Shown here piece after piece: positions 29,196-37,894 of a stretch of DNA of 64,000 bases. A program made the translations under genes and the position numbers. Every line of letters begins with the position of its first letter. Position 1 is the first letter of the stretch. The DNA lies in assembly GCF_003046185.1 (NCBI RefSeq), contig NZ_PZZL01000010.1:120944-184943 (forward strand), given 5' to 3'. The notes beneath the pieces are model-generated. The model was not told the DNA's origin, searched no databases, and saw only the letters and a list, made by a program, of their open reading frames with translations. The DNA comes from Phreatobacter oligotrophus (lineage in GTDB: Bacteria > Pseudomonadota > Alphaproteobacteria > Rhizobiales > Phreatobacteraceae).

Positions 29196-30189
29196 GGGAG
29201 GCGGCCTCCTTCGGGTTCGCTGGGGCAGGCTCTTTTGCTGCACTTGGCGGGAACATCATCGCGGACAGCTGCTTGAGCCCGCCTGGCAGCGCGAAGACGA
29301 GCGCGATGACGATCAGCCCCTTGATGAGCTTCCAGTGCTCGAAATTCGACTTCAGCACTTCCTCAAGCCCGAGCAACGCGATCGCGCCGACGACTGGCCC
29401 GAGGACCGAGTTCATGCCGCCGAGGACGACCATGACGAGGATGCTGGCCGAGAGGTGCCAGCCCAGCATCTGCGGCGCGACGAAGCCGAACTGGGCGGCG
29501 GAGAAAAAGCCGGCGACCGCGGCGATCATGGCCGAGACGACGAAGGCCGTCAGCCGAACGCGGAAGACGGGAAAGCCGAGTGACAGCGCGCGCCGTTCGT
29601 TGTCGCGCGCGGCTGCGAGCGCGTGGCCGAAAGGCGAGCGCACCATGGCCTGGACCAGCACCGCGGCCCCGACGAGCCAAGCGAGCGCGACCCAGTAAAA
29701 GGCGCGTGGGTTCTCCAAATCGATGAGCGTGATGCCGCCGAGGACGAACTCGGGCTTGAAGTAGATGTAGAGCCCGTCCGAACCGCCGCCGATCCGGGTG
29801 TCGTGAAACAGGTAGAAAAGCATCTCGCCGAAGGCGAGCGTCACCATGATGAAATAGATGCCGCGAGTGCGAAGGGACAAAGCGCCGATGATCGCCGCGA
29901 CCACGGCGACGCCCAGCATGGCCGCCGGCAGCGCGATCCAGACACTAGCGCCGGCGGCTTCCGGCGTCATGAGCCCGAGCAGGTAGCCGGCGAGGCCGAA
30001 GAAGGCGGCGTGGCAGAGGCTGACCATGCCGCCATAGCCGACGACGAGGTTGAGCGAGAGCGCCAGCATCGCCATCAGCATCGCCTTAGAAGCGAACTGG
30101 ACGTAGTAGCCGGGCGCGACGAATGGTAGCGCGACGGCAAGCGCGACGATCAAGGCCAAGGCGGCTTTCGTACCGGTCGAGCGGGTCAT
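29188..30189 (-). CDS. livM: branched-chain-type ABC transporter permease (LivM-like)
   Basis: 333-aa membrane protein with about nine hydrophobic segments and the LivM hallmarks LNLVVGYGGMVSLCHAAFFG (near residue 50) and an IGALSLRTRGIYFIMVTLAF stretch. The AARDNERRALSLGF loop is the EAA-like contact to the ATPases. It starts 10 bp after livH and overlaps livG. Confidence 0.92.
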   Translation of the reverse strand: MTRSTGTKAALALIVALAVALPFVAPGYYVQFASKAMLMAMLALSLNLVVGYGGMVSLCHAAFFGLAGYLLGLMTPEAAGASVWIALPAAMLGVAVVAAIIGALSLRTRGIYFIMVTLAFGEMLFYLFHDTRIGGGSDGLYIYFKPEFVLGGITLIDLENPRAFYWVALAWLVGAAVLVQAMVRSPFGHALAAARDNERRALSLGFPVFRVRLTAFVVSAMIAAVAGFFSAAQFGFVAPQMLGWHLSASILVMVVLGGMNSVLGPVVGAIALLGLEEVLKSNFEHWKLIKGLIVIALVFALPGGLKQLSAMMFPPSAAKEPAPANPKEAASHV

Positions 30190-30199
30190 GATGGCACCT

Positions 30200-31066
30200 T
30201 TAGGACTTGCCGAGCAGGCCGTTCGGCCGCCAGAGCAGCACGCCGGCCATCAGCACGTAGACCAGGATCGACGAGAATTGCGGGAAGAAGACCTTGCCGA
30301 ACGTGTCGGTGAGACCGATCAAGAGCGCGCCGATGGCAGCACCCGCCACCGAGCCGATGCCGCCGAGCACCACGACCACGAAGGACAGGATCAGCATGCT
30401 GTCGCCCATCCCCGGGAACACCGTGGAGACTGGCGCGACGAGCGCGCCGCCGAGCGCGGCGAGCGCGATGCCGCCAGCGAAGACATAGCGGTTGACGAGG
30501 TCGAAAGGGATGCCGAGCGCGCGGGTCATGTCGCGGTTCTCTGCGCCCGCGCGAACCACCATGCCGAGCCGCGTCTTCTGGATGACGTAGAAGATGACGC
30601 AGGCGAGAATGAGACACGCAACGCAGAGCGCCAACCGGTAGATCGGATAGGAGAGCACGTCCGTCAGCTGGATCGAGCCGCGCAGCCAATCGGGCGGCGC
30701 GACCGAATGCACGTCCTTGCCGAAGACGATCTGGCGGACCTCGTCGATAACGAGGATCAGGCCGAACGACAGCAGGACCTGCGCGAGGTGATCGCGCCCG
30801 ATCATGCGTTTGACGAAGACCTCCTCAAGCAGAATGCCGAGCACGAAGGAAATGGCGAGCGCCCCGGCAACCGCCAGCGCGAAGCTGCCGGTATAGGCGG
30901 CGATCGCCCAGGCAAGGTAGGCGCCCAGCATATAGAAGGCGCCGTGCGCAAGATTGATCACGCCGAGGATGCCGAACACGAGCGTCAGGCCGCTGGCGAC
31001 GAGGAACAGAACGAGGCCGTATTGCACGCCGTTCAACAGCTGAACGGCGAAGGTCAGCGCGTCCAT
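30200..31066 (-). CDS. livH: branched-chain-type ABC transporter permease (LivH-like)
   Basis: 288-aa integral membrane protein with about eight hydrophobic segments. LNGVQYGLVLFLVASGLTL and FGILGVINLAHGAFYMLGAY are typical of LivH, and RAGAENRDMTRALGIPFD is the ATPase-contact loop. It follows the substrate-binding-protein gene after a strong hairpin (31091-31130), which would lower its expression relative to the binding protein. Confidence 0.92.
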   Translation of the reverse strand: MDALTFAVQLLNGVQYGLVLFLVASGLTLVFGILGVINLAHGAFYMLGAYLAWAIAAYTGSFALAVAGALAISFVLGILLEEVFVKRMIGRDHLAQVLLSFGLILVIDEVRQIVFGKDVHSVAPPDWLRGSIQLTDVLSYPIYRLALCVACLILACVIFYVIQKTRLGMVVRAGAENRDMTRALGIPFDLVNRYVFAGGIALAALGGALVAPVSTVFPGMGDSMLILSFVVVVLGGIGSVAGAAIGALLIGLTDTFGKVFFPQFSSILVYVLMAGVLLWRPNGLLGKS

Positions 31067-31090
31067 GACTGGGCGTCCTTCGGCTGGAGG

Positions 31091-31130
31091 AAAAGGGGCG
31101 CGCCGGTCGCGACCGGCCCGCGCGCGCCCC
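31091..31130 (-). terminator. attenuating terminator between binding-protein gene and livH
   Basis: The outer 9-bp stem GGGGCGCGC/GCGCGCCCC (31095-31103 with 31122-31130) encloses a further inverted repeat (31103-31116). On the minus strand it is followed by TTTTCC. Position and form fit a partial terminator that favours the binding protein over the membrane subunits. Confidence 0.6.
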
Positions 31131-31159
31131 GAGGTTGCGGCTGGGGAGGAAAGCCGCGA

Positions 31160-32374
31160 TCAGGCCTGAACGCGGCAGCCGCGCGCCGGATCATCGACCG
31201 CCTGACCGGCGACCGAGATCACCTCGTTGCGGCCGTTGCGCACTTCGCGCAGGTAGACATTCTGGACTGGGTTACCGGCGCGGTTGAACGAGAGCGGGCC
31301 GCGCGGGCTGTCGATCCTGGCCGAACGCATGGCGCTCGTCGCCCGCGCCCGCGCCGACCAATCGCCGCCGGTGGCCTTTAGCCCCTCGGCGAGCAGCGCC
31401 GCCGCGTCCCAGCCCTGGACCGCGTAAATGTCGCCGTCCTGACCGGTTTTGGCCTTGAAGGCTTCGAGAAAGACGCGATTGGCGGGATTGTCGAGGTTGT
31501 CGGCGTAATGGAGCGTGGTGCGCACGCCATTGGCATCCGCGCCTTGGGCCTGCAGCGTGCCGTCGGTGAGGAACCCGGCGCCGTAGAGCGGGATGGTGCG
31601 GTTGAGACCGGCCGCCGCGTAGTCCTTGACGAACTTGACCGCGCCGCCGCCGGCGAAGAAAGCGAAGACCGCGTCGGGCCGCAGCGTCGCGATGCGGGTG
31701 ATCAGCGCCTGGAACTCGACCTCCGGGAAGGGAAGCGCCAGATCTTCGACGATCGTGCCGCCCGCGCGAGTGAAGCCCTCCTTGAAGGCGTCGATCATCT
31801 GCGAGCCGGCGGCGTAGCGCCAGGTGATGGTGGCGACGCGCCGGCGGCCTTCGTCGAACATCACCTTGCCCATGGGCTGGCAGACCTGCCAGTTGGAGAA
31901 GGAGGTGCGGAAGATGTGTGGAGCGCACATGGGGCCCGTGGCCTCGTTGGCGCCGGCGTTGGGGATGATGAGCGGGGTATTGGTGTCGCGCGCGACCTTC
32001 ACCATGGCCATGGCGACGCCGGAGTGGACCGTGCCGACGACGAGATCGACGCGCTCGCGGCCGACGAGCCGGTTCATGTTGTCGGTCGCGCTCTCCGGCT
32101 TCGACTCATCGTCGACCTGGACGAACTCGATGCGCCGGCCGCCGAGCGAGCCGCCCTGGCGTTCCACGTAGAGGCGGAAGCCATCATCGATGAATTTGCC
32201 GAGCTTCGCGAACGTGCCCGAATAGGGAAGCATGAAGCCCACTTTCAACGGTGCGCCCTGGGCGATGGCCGGGGTGGGGAAGCGGAAGCCCGCTGCGCCC
32301 GTCGTGAGCGCCGCCGCGCCCATCAGGAAGCGTCGGCGATTGGCCGAGATCGGCGATGAAATCGAATGCGACAT
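31160..32374 (-). CDS. ABC transporter substrate-binding protein (periplasmic, Tat signal)
   Basis: 404-aa Peripla_BP_6 family protein. The N-terminus has a twin-arginine signal (NRRRFLMGAAALTTG) with likely cleavage near AIAQG. The mature protein starts PLKVGFMLPYSGTFAKLG and has the binding-lobe motifs VDLVVGTVHSGVAMAMV and RVATITWRYAAGSQMI. It is the first gene of the unit with livHMGF and pcaD. A conserved operator-like block lies about 150 bp upstream (32500-32540). The ligand is inferred from context to be an aromatic acid. Confidence 0.88.
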   Translation of the reverse strand: MSHSISSPISANRRRFLMGAAALTTGAAGFRFPTPAIAQGAPLKVGFMLPYSGTFAKLGKFIDDGFRLYVERQGGSLGGRRIEFVQVDDESKPESATDNMNRLVGRERVDLVVGTVHSGVAMAMVKVARDTNTPLIIPNAGANEATGPMCAPHIFRTSFSNWQVCQPMGKVMFDEGRRRVATITWRYAAGSQMIDAFKEGFTRAGGTIVEDLALPFPEVEFQALITRIATLRPDAVFAFFAGGGAVKFVKDYAAAGLNRTIPLYGAGFLTDGTLQAQGADANGVRTTLHYADNLDNPANRVFLEAFKAKTGQDGDIYAVQGWDAAALLAEGLKATGGDWSARARATSAMRSARIDSPRGPLSFNRAGNPVQNVYLREVRNGRNEVISVAGQAVDDPARGCRVQA

Positions 32375-32499
32375 GGCAGTTCCTCCGGCAGTCGTTGGAG
32401 CACGTCTCGTGACCGGGAGCGGATGGTCGGCACATCGTTTTCTCCCTGTCGCGCGTGCTTTTTCACGACCGGGACGTTAAGCGGGGCGAGGCGACCGGA

Positions 32500-32540
32500 A
32501 CAGGATCGATTGCATCTATATTGATACCTGAGAGGTATTT
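32500..32540 (-). promoter_or_regulatory. BenM/CatM-type operator block upstream of ABC operon
   Basis: ATACCTGAGAGGTAT (32524-32538) matches ATAC-N7-GTAT. On the minus strand it is followed by AATATAGATGCAATCGATCC, a stretch shared with the blocks at 33819 and 42438. The 32375-32731 intergenic region holds no gene. Confidence 0.7.
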
Positions 32541-32731
32541 TACGATGCGTTTCCGGACTCAAACCCCATCAATTCGATCGTTTCGCTGGGAAATCGATCG
32601 ATAATCAGTGGGCTTGCGTGGAATGAGGTATTGATCGCCGATGCGCGTGAACTGTTGGTCCGGGGCATGATCCCTCCCCTGCCAAGCCTGTGAATCCGGC
32701 ACCATCGCGCGGTGAATGCGTTTCCGGGACG

Positions 32732-33715
32732 TTAGTCCAGCGCGGTCAGTCCGGCGCTCGCAACGATTGCCCGCCATTGGCCGATCTCAGTCGCCAGATG
32801 GCTGGCAAACGCCTGCGGCGTCGATGCGATGATCCGCGCATTGATCGGCGCAAAGGCCCGCTCGGTAGCCTCATGCCTCAATGCCGCCTGGATATCCGCG
32901 CCAAGCCGTTCGACGATCGCGGGCGGCGTGCGCGCCGCCGCGACGAAGCCCCACCAATTCGCGAGCGCGTAGTCCGGCACGCCCTGTTCGGCGATCGTCG
33001 GTACCTGCGGGAGTGCTGCAATCCGCGCCGCGGTCGTCACCCCGATCGCGCGCACCGTGCCGGCTTCGATCTGCGGCAAGGCCGTCGATGCATTGTCGAA
33101 CATCACATGGACCCGACCGGCGATCAGATCGACCAGCGCTGGGCTGCTGCCGCGATAGGGCGCATGGGTCAGGTCGACGCTGGCCTTCTGCCGGAACAGT
33201 TCGGCCGCCAGATGCAGCGACGAACCGAGGCCCGCCGAGGCGTAGACGAGCAACCCCGGCGCGCGCTTGGCGGCGGCGATGAGATCTCCGACCGACCTGT
33301 AGGGCGAATTCGCCGGAACGATGAGGATGTTCGGCGTCTCGAGCGCGAGGGACAGCGGCGCGAGATCGGCGACCGGGTCGAACGGCATCGAACGGTAGAG
33401 GCTCGGGTTGACCGCCAAGGCCATGGAAGCCAGCCCGATGACATGGCCGTCGGGCTCGGCGCGGGCAACCGAGGCAAGGCCGGTATTGGAACCCGCCCCC
33501 GGCCGGTTCTCCACAATCACCGGCCGGCCGTAGCCTTGCGACAATCGTTCGCCGATGGCGCGCCCGATGATGTCGGCGGCGCCGCCGGCGGCAAAGGGCA
33601 CGACGAGTTGGATGGTCTTGGTCGGGAAGGCCTGCGCGCGCGATGGCGTGGCGAGAAACGAGGCGGCAGCGCCAAGCAAGGCGCGCCGACCGATTGGAAA
33701 TGCCGTTCGCCGCAT
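32732..33715 (-). CDS. tripartite tricarboxylate transporter substrate-binding protein (orphan TctC/Bug)
   Basis: 327 aa from ATG 33715. A Tat-like signal (IGRRALLGAAASFLATPSRA) precedes the TctC/Bug fold: FPTKTIQLVVPFAAGGAADI, ENRPGAGSNTGLASVARAEP, THAPYRGSSPALVDLIAGRV. No TctA/TctB genes accompany it here; the nearest pair (44519-46493) has its own TctC. It has its own operator block upstream (33819-33860), so it seems to belong to the benzoate regulon as an orphan periplasmic binder or sensor. Confidence 0.9.
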   Translation of the reverse strand: MRRTAFPIGRRALLGAAASFLATPSRAQAFPTKTIQLVVPFAAGGAADIIGRAIGERLSQGYGRPVIVENRPGAGSNTGLASVARAEPDGHVIGLASMALAVNPSLYRSMPFDPVADLAPLSLALETPNILIVPANSPYRSVGDLIAAAKRAPGLLVYASAGLGSSLHLAAELFRQKASVDLTHAPYRGSSPALVDLIAGRVHVMFDNASTALPQIEAGTVRAIGVTTAARIAALPQVPTIAEQGVPDYALANWWGFVAAARTPPAIVERLGADIQAALRHEATERAFAPINARIIASTPQAFASHLATEIGQWRAIVASAGLTALD

Positions 33716-33818
33716 GTTGTCTCCTTCGACCGGTCGCCCGCGCCCGAGATCGCCGCGCCTCGACACGGACGTCCGCATGCTCAAAAGCCATCGAAAACGT
33801 AGGCGGGATCGCCGACGT

Positions 33819-33860
33819 CGGACAGGATCGATTGTGTCTATTTCCATACCAGATGGGTAT
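33819..33860 (-). promoter_or_regulatory. BenM/CatM-type operator block upstream of orphan tctC
   Basis: ATACCAGATGGGTAT (33846-33860) fits ATAC-N7-GTAT and is followed on the minus strand by AATAGACACAATCGATCC. It is about 130 bp upstream of the gene start at 33715. The far side (33861-33920) leads to the 3' end of benE. Confidence 0.7.
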
Positions 33861-33920
33861 TCTGATCGCTCCATGCGCCGCGGAGCTTCGGCTGGAGGCG
33901 CGGCGCCGCGCGCGCCGACT

Positions 33921-35144
33921 TCACGCCGCGCGGGCGAAGTCCGCGCGTTCCATCAGCCAGGACGCCGCCAGTCCCGCGACGAGCCCCCAGAAGGCGGCCC
34001 CGATGTTCATCACGGGCATGTCGGCGACGGTGACGACGAAACAGACGAGCGCGCCGAAGGCGAATGGTCCCTTGAAGGCCACGGTGAAGGCGCCGAGCAA
34101 CACGCGCAGCATCGCCAGGCCGCCGAGCGTCAGGATCAGCTCTTTCGGCGCCGCGAGCATCAGGCGCGTGAAGGTCGGCGCCAAAAGCCCGAAGCCAATG
34201 GCGATCACGGCCGTGACGATCGCGGTCGCGTAGTGGCGCTCGCGCGGTCCGGTCGAGGTGATGAGGCCGTTAGTCGGGCCGGTGAGCGCGGTGCCGACCG
34301 CGCCGACGGCGGCGCTCAGGAGGCCGCCGATCCCGGCGAAGATCGTCACGGCGGTCAGGGGCGGTTTGTGTCCAGCCTGCGTGAGGACCGCGAGGCCCTG
34401 CCCGTGCTGGACGAAGACGATGGTGATGGCGATCGGAACGACCAGTTCGATCATCGCGCGCCAGGAGAATATCGGCATCGTGAACACCGGTTGCACCAAC
34501 GCCAGGCCGCCGATCTCGGCGCCCGCGAACCGCCCAAGGCCGCCCGCGACCACCGCGCCGGCGAGCAGAGCGCCGATGATCGGCGGTATGTAGCGTTGGG
34601 CAGCCGGCCAGACACTCAGGCCGAAGAACGCCGCGACCATGGCACCAGCGATGGCGAAGTCGCCGTGGAGCGAGCGGACGACGTCTATGGCGAACTTGAG
34701 GAAGACGCCGGCCACCATCGCCATCACGATCGGCATGGGTATGAGCTGCATCACGCGGCGGGCGAGGCCAGTCCAGCCGAGCGCGAGCACGAGAAGGCTC
34801 GTGACCCAGAAGGCGCCGACCACTTCGGCAAAGCTCATGTGGGTGAGGGCCGGGCCGATCAGCACCGTACCCGGGATTGTCCAGAACAGGCAGAGCGGTT
34901 GACGATAGAGCCAGACCAGCGCCACGGTAAGTGCGCCGTTAATGGCGAAGACGCCGAAGACGAAGGAGGCGAGTTCCGCTTCTTTCAACCCACCACCCGT
35001 GCCGACCGCCAGGATGATCGCGAGCGCTCCGGTCGCGCCGAACAGGAAGGCGACCAGTCCGGTGAGAAGCTGGACCGGCCCGATGTCGCGGCGGATTTCG
35101 GAAAGGGTCGGTCGGTTTGGGCTGAGCGGTTCGAACGGCGTCAC
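33921..35144 (-). CDS. benE: benzoate/H+ symporter family transporter
   Basis: About 407-aa BenE-type carrier from a likely GTG at 35144 (TPFEPLSPNRPTLSEIRRDI). The frame is open further but runs into the upstream BKACE gene, and no strong ribosome-binding site settles the start. About 11-12 hydrophobic segments are visible, with SNxx-free BenE features such as FWTIPGTVLIGPALTHMSF and TALTGPTNGLITSTGPRERH. It would import benzoate across the inner membrane. It is the last gene of the catB-to-benE unit. Confidence 0.87.
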   Translation of the reverse strand: MTPFEPLSPNRPTLSEIRRDIGPVQLLTGLVAFLFGATGALAIILAVGTGGGLKEAELASFVFGVFAINGALTVALVWLYRQPLCLFWTIPGTVLIGPALTHMSFAEVVGAFWVTSLLVLALGWTGLARRVMQLIPMPIVMAMVAGVFLKFAIDVVRSLHGDFAIAGAMVAAFFGLSVWPAAQRYIPPIIGALLAGAVVAGGLGRFAGAEIGGLALVQPVFTMPIFSWRAMIELVVPIAITIVFVQHGQGLAVLTQAGHKPPLTAVTIFAGIGGLLSAAVGAVGTALTGPTNGLITSTGPRERHYATAIVTAVIAIGFGLLAPTFTRLMLAAPKELILTLGGLAMLRVLLGAFTVAFKGPFAFGALVCFVVTVADMPVMNIGAAFWGLVAGLAASWLMERADFARAA

Positions 35145-35157
35145 GATCGGCGGAGAC

Positions 35158-35988
35158 TCACGCGGCGCGTAGGCCGAGGCGGGCGCGCGCCTCGGCGGGC
35201 GTCGCGGGGCGTCCACCATGGCGCGCCACGAGCGCCGCCGCAATCGACACCAATTCGGCGTTGCCGTCGGCGAGGCGATCCTTGCTCACCCGGATATTGT
35301 CCTCGAGCCCGGTCCGGACCGCGTCGGCACCGCGAGCGAGCGCCCATTCCATCACCCGGGCCTGTTCGCGCCCGATGCCGGCGGCCGTCCAGGTCGCGCC
35401 GGGAATGACGCGCCGCGTCTCCGCGAGCAGGATGTCGAGGAGCCGCTCGTCCGCCGGCATGGCGTTCTGGACCCCCATGACGAACTGGACGTGTGGTGTC
35501 GGTGACATCAGTCCGGCGTCGATCAGCCGGCGCGCGCCATGGATGTGCGAGAGGTCGAAAATCTCGATCTCCGGCGCGATGGCGTTGTCCCTCATCTTCG
35601 TCGCGAGATCGACGACGAGCGTCGCATGGTTCTCATAGACGATCGTCGGGAAGTTGACCGAACCGGTGGAGAGCGAGGCCATGTCGGGCTTGTGGACAAG
35701 AGAAAGACCCCGCGCCGAGGGATCGCGCCCGCGCCCGCCGGTCGAGAACTGCACGATCATGCCCGGGCAGTGTTTCCGGACGCCCTCCTGAACGGCCGCG
35801 AACCGGGCCGGATCCGATGACGGAGTCTCGTCGTCGTTGCGGACATGGACGTGCACGAGGCTCGCGCCCGCCTCGTAGGCGGCATGGGTCGACTCGATCT
35901 GTTCGGGCGGAAGGATCGGAACGGTCGAGTTATCCTTCTTGCGTGGCACGGAGCCGGTGATCGCGACGGCGATGACGACGGGGCGCAT
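35158..35988 (-). CDS. beta-keto acid cleavage enzyme (BKACE, DUF849)
   Basis: 276-aa TIM-barrel enzyme of the BKACE family, start ATG 35988. Signatures: VVIAVAITGSVPRKKDN at the N-terminus, the zinc-binding HxH in LVHVHVRND, STGSVNFP, PEIEIFDLSHI and QFVMGVQNAMPADER. BKACEs condense a beta-keto acid with acetyl-CoA to give acetoacetate plus a new acyl-CoA. In this operon the likely substrate is 3-oxoadipate, yielding succinyl-CoA, which would replace the PcaIJ transferase and PcaF thiolase, both absent from the cluster. Substrate is inferred from context. Confidence 0.88.
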   Translation of the reverse strand: MRPVVIAVAITGSVPRKKDNSTVPILPPEQIESTHAAYEAGASLVHVHVRNDDETPSSDPARFAAVQEGVRKHCPGMIVQFSTGGRGRDPSARGLSLVHKPDMASLSTGSVNFPTIVYENHATLVVDLATKMRDNAIAPEIEIFDLSHIHGARRLIDAGLMSPTPHVQFVMGVQNAMPADERLLDILLAETRRVIPGATWTAAGIGREQARVMEWALARGADAVRTGLEDNIRVSKDRLADGNAELVSIAAALVARHGGRPATPAEARARLGLRAA

Positions 35989-36008
35989 GGCGATATCCTT
36001 TGGTCTGG

Positions 36009-36839
36009 TTAGCCCTGGTCGCCGCCGCCAACGGGCAAGACCGTGCCGGTGACGTAGGAGGCCGCGTCGGAGGCAAGGAAGAGGATGGCGGCAGCCATCT
36101 CGCGCAGGAGCCCGTAGCGCTTCATGTGGCTCGATTGCACGGTTTGGTCGACCACCTCCTGCATCCATCTCCTGTCCTGCTCGGTGAGCGGATCGGTCCC
36201 ACGCGGCACCTTGCGCGGCGGAGCGGTCGTCCCGCCCGGCGCGACGGCGTTCACGCGGATGTTCTTGGTCCCGACCTCCATGGCGAGCGAGGCGGTGAGC
36301 GCGTTGACCGCGCCCTTGGCGGCCGAATAGGGCACGCGGTTGACGCCCTTGGTGGCGATGGACGAGACGTTGACGATCGCGCCCCGGCCCTGCTCGAGCA
36401 TGTAGGGGAGCACGGCGCGGCAGCCCCAGAGTGTGGGAAAGAGCGAGCGCGAGATTTCCTTCTCGATCTGGCGATCGTCGAAATGCTGGAACGGCCGCAT
36501 CCAGATGGCGCCGCCGACGTTGGTGATCAGCACGTCGATGGCGCCATGGGCGCGATGGGATTTTTCCATCGCTTGCTGATTGCCGCTCCATGTCTCCAGA
36601 TCGGCGGTCATGGCGATGGCCTGCCCGTCCGCCTTGGCGATCTCGCGGGCGACGTCCTCGACCAGGGGCGAACGATCGACCAACAGTAGGCGGCCGCCTT
36701 CGCGGGCAGCCGTCAGCGCGACCTCGCGGCCAATGCCCTGCGCCGCGCCAGTGATCACCATGCTCTTGCCGGCGAAGCGCCCGGGCGCGGGCTTCAGGGC
36801 CGCCAGGGCGAGGGCGTCGATGTCGATGTGCGCGGTCAC
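36009..36839 (-). CDS. benD: 1,6-dihydroxycyclohexa-2,4-diene-1-carboxylate dehydrogenase (SDR)
   Basis: 276-aa short-chain dehydrogenase. The NAD-binding motif GAAQGIGRE is near residue 28, NVGG near 100, catalytic Ser in VNVSSIATKG and YSAAKGA for Tyr-x3-Lys. It oxidises the cis-dihydrodiol made by BenABC, releasing CO2 and catechol. Start GTG 36839 overlaps the benC stop as GTGA. Sequence and position after benC support BenD. Confidence 0.92.
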   Translation of the reverse strand: MTAHIDIDALALAALKPAPGRFAGKSMVITGAAQGIGREVALTAAREGGRLLLVDRSPLVEDVAREIAKADGQAIAMTADLETWSGNQQAMEKSHRAHGAIDVLITNVGGAIWMRPFQHFDDRQIEKEISRSLFPTLWGCRAVLPYMLEQGRGAIVNVSSIATKGVNRVPYSAAKGAVNALTASLAMEVGTKNIRVNAVAPGGTTAPPRKVPRGTDPLTEQDRRWMQEVVDQTVQSSHMKRYGLLREMAAAILFLASDAASYVTGTVLPVGGGDQG

Positions 36840-37849
36840 GTGCCGGTCTCCGAAGGCGAGAATTTCTCGAAGTGGAAACTGGCGGGCTTGACGCCCTTCT
36901 CCGCCAGATAGCCGCGGACTGCGTCGACCATGGGCGGCGGTCCGCAAAGATAGACGTCGACGTCGCCGCCGTGCAACGCCCCGTCCGGCATATGGTTAGT
37001 GACATAACCCTTTCGCGCGTGGCCGCTCGCGGGGTCGGCGACGACCGTCGTGAAGGTGAAGCCGGGAATGGCGGCCGCGAAGGCGGTCAGCTGGTCGACC
37101 GCGACGAGATCGACGTCGTTGGTGACACCGTAGATCATGTGCACCGGCTGCTCAGAGCGCGTTGCCGCCAAAGCCTCCAGCATGGCGAGGAAGGGCGCGA
37201 GCCCCGTGCCGCCGGCGAGGAACAAGGCCGGCCGCTTCACGTCGCGCAGGTAGAACGAGCCGATCGGGCCGGTCACCGTGAGCGCGTCGCCGGGCGCGGC
37301 CTTCTCGGCGAGGTACGACGACATCAACCCGCCCGGGATGTTGCGGACAAGGAACTCGACCACCCCTTCCTTCGGCATGGACGAGAACGAGTAGGAGCGC
37401 GTCTGCGTCGTGCCTGGCACCGAGACATTGACATATTGGCCGGGTAGGAACGACAGCCCGGCATCGGCGAGGCGCACCGAAAAACCGATCGTGCTCGGCG
37501 AGAGCTTTTCGACCGCGACCATCGTGGCGGGGACCGCCCCGACCTTGACCTTGCAGGCGGCAGACGAGGCGGGAATGCGGATCACGCAGTCCGACTGCGC
37601 TTTCATCTGGCAGGTGAGGACGAAGCCCTCGGCGGCCTCCTCCTCGGTCATGGCGTCCTCGATATAGGAGCCGAGCGTGTAGTCCCCCTGTTCGCAGCGG
37701 CACTTGCAGGTGCCGCAGGCGCCGTCCCGGCAGTCCATCGGGATGTTGACGCCCTCGCGATAGGCGGCATCAGCCACCAGTTCGCCGATGCGCGCCTCGA
37801 CGAAGCGCGTGACGCCGTCCTCGAAGTTCAGCGCGATTCTGTGGCTCAT
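36836..37849 (-). CDS. benC: benzoate 1,2-dioxygenase electron-transfer component
   Basis: 337-aa NADH reductase. An N-terminal plant-type 2Fe-2S domain (CRDGACGTCKCRCEQGDY, then a fourth Cys in VLTCQMKA) is followed by an FAD domain (TRSYSFSS) and an NAD domain (FLAGGTGLAPFLAM, VYLCGPPPMVDAV). It passes electrons from NADH to BenAB. ATG 37849 has GGAGG upstream. Confidence 0.95.
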   Translation of the reverse strand: MSHRIALNFEDGVTRFVEARIGELVADAAYREGVNIPMDCRDGACGTCKCRCEQGDYTLGSYIEDAMTEEEAAEGFVLTCQMKAQSDCVIRIPASSAACKVKVGAVPATMVAVEKLSPSTIGFSVRLADAGLSFLPGQYVNVSVPGTTQTRSYSFSSMPKEGVVEFLVRNIPGGLMSSYLAEKAAPGDALTVTGPIGSFYLRDVKRPALFLAGGTGLAPFLAMLEALAATRSEQPVHMIYGVTNDVDLVAVDQLTAFAAAIPGFTFTTVVADPASGHARKGYVTNHMPDGALHGGDVDVYLCGPPPMVDAVRGYLAEKGVKPASFHFEKFSPSETGT

Positions 37850-37894
37850 GGCGTCCTCCACGCAGGTTATTCTTCTTTTAGACTTGGCGCTTGA

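Noticed and set aside
33555..35408. 617-aa plus-strand frame over benE
   Set aside because: Antisense to a recognisable membrane transporter; extremely Arg/Asp/His-rich with no fold-like pattern.
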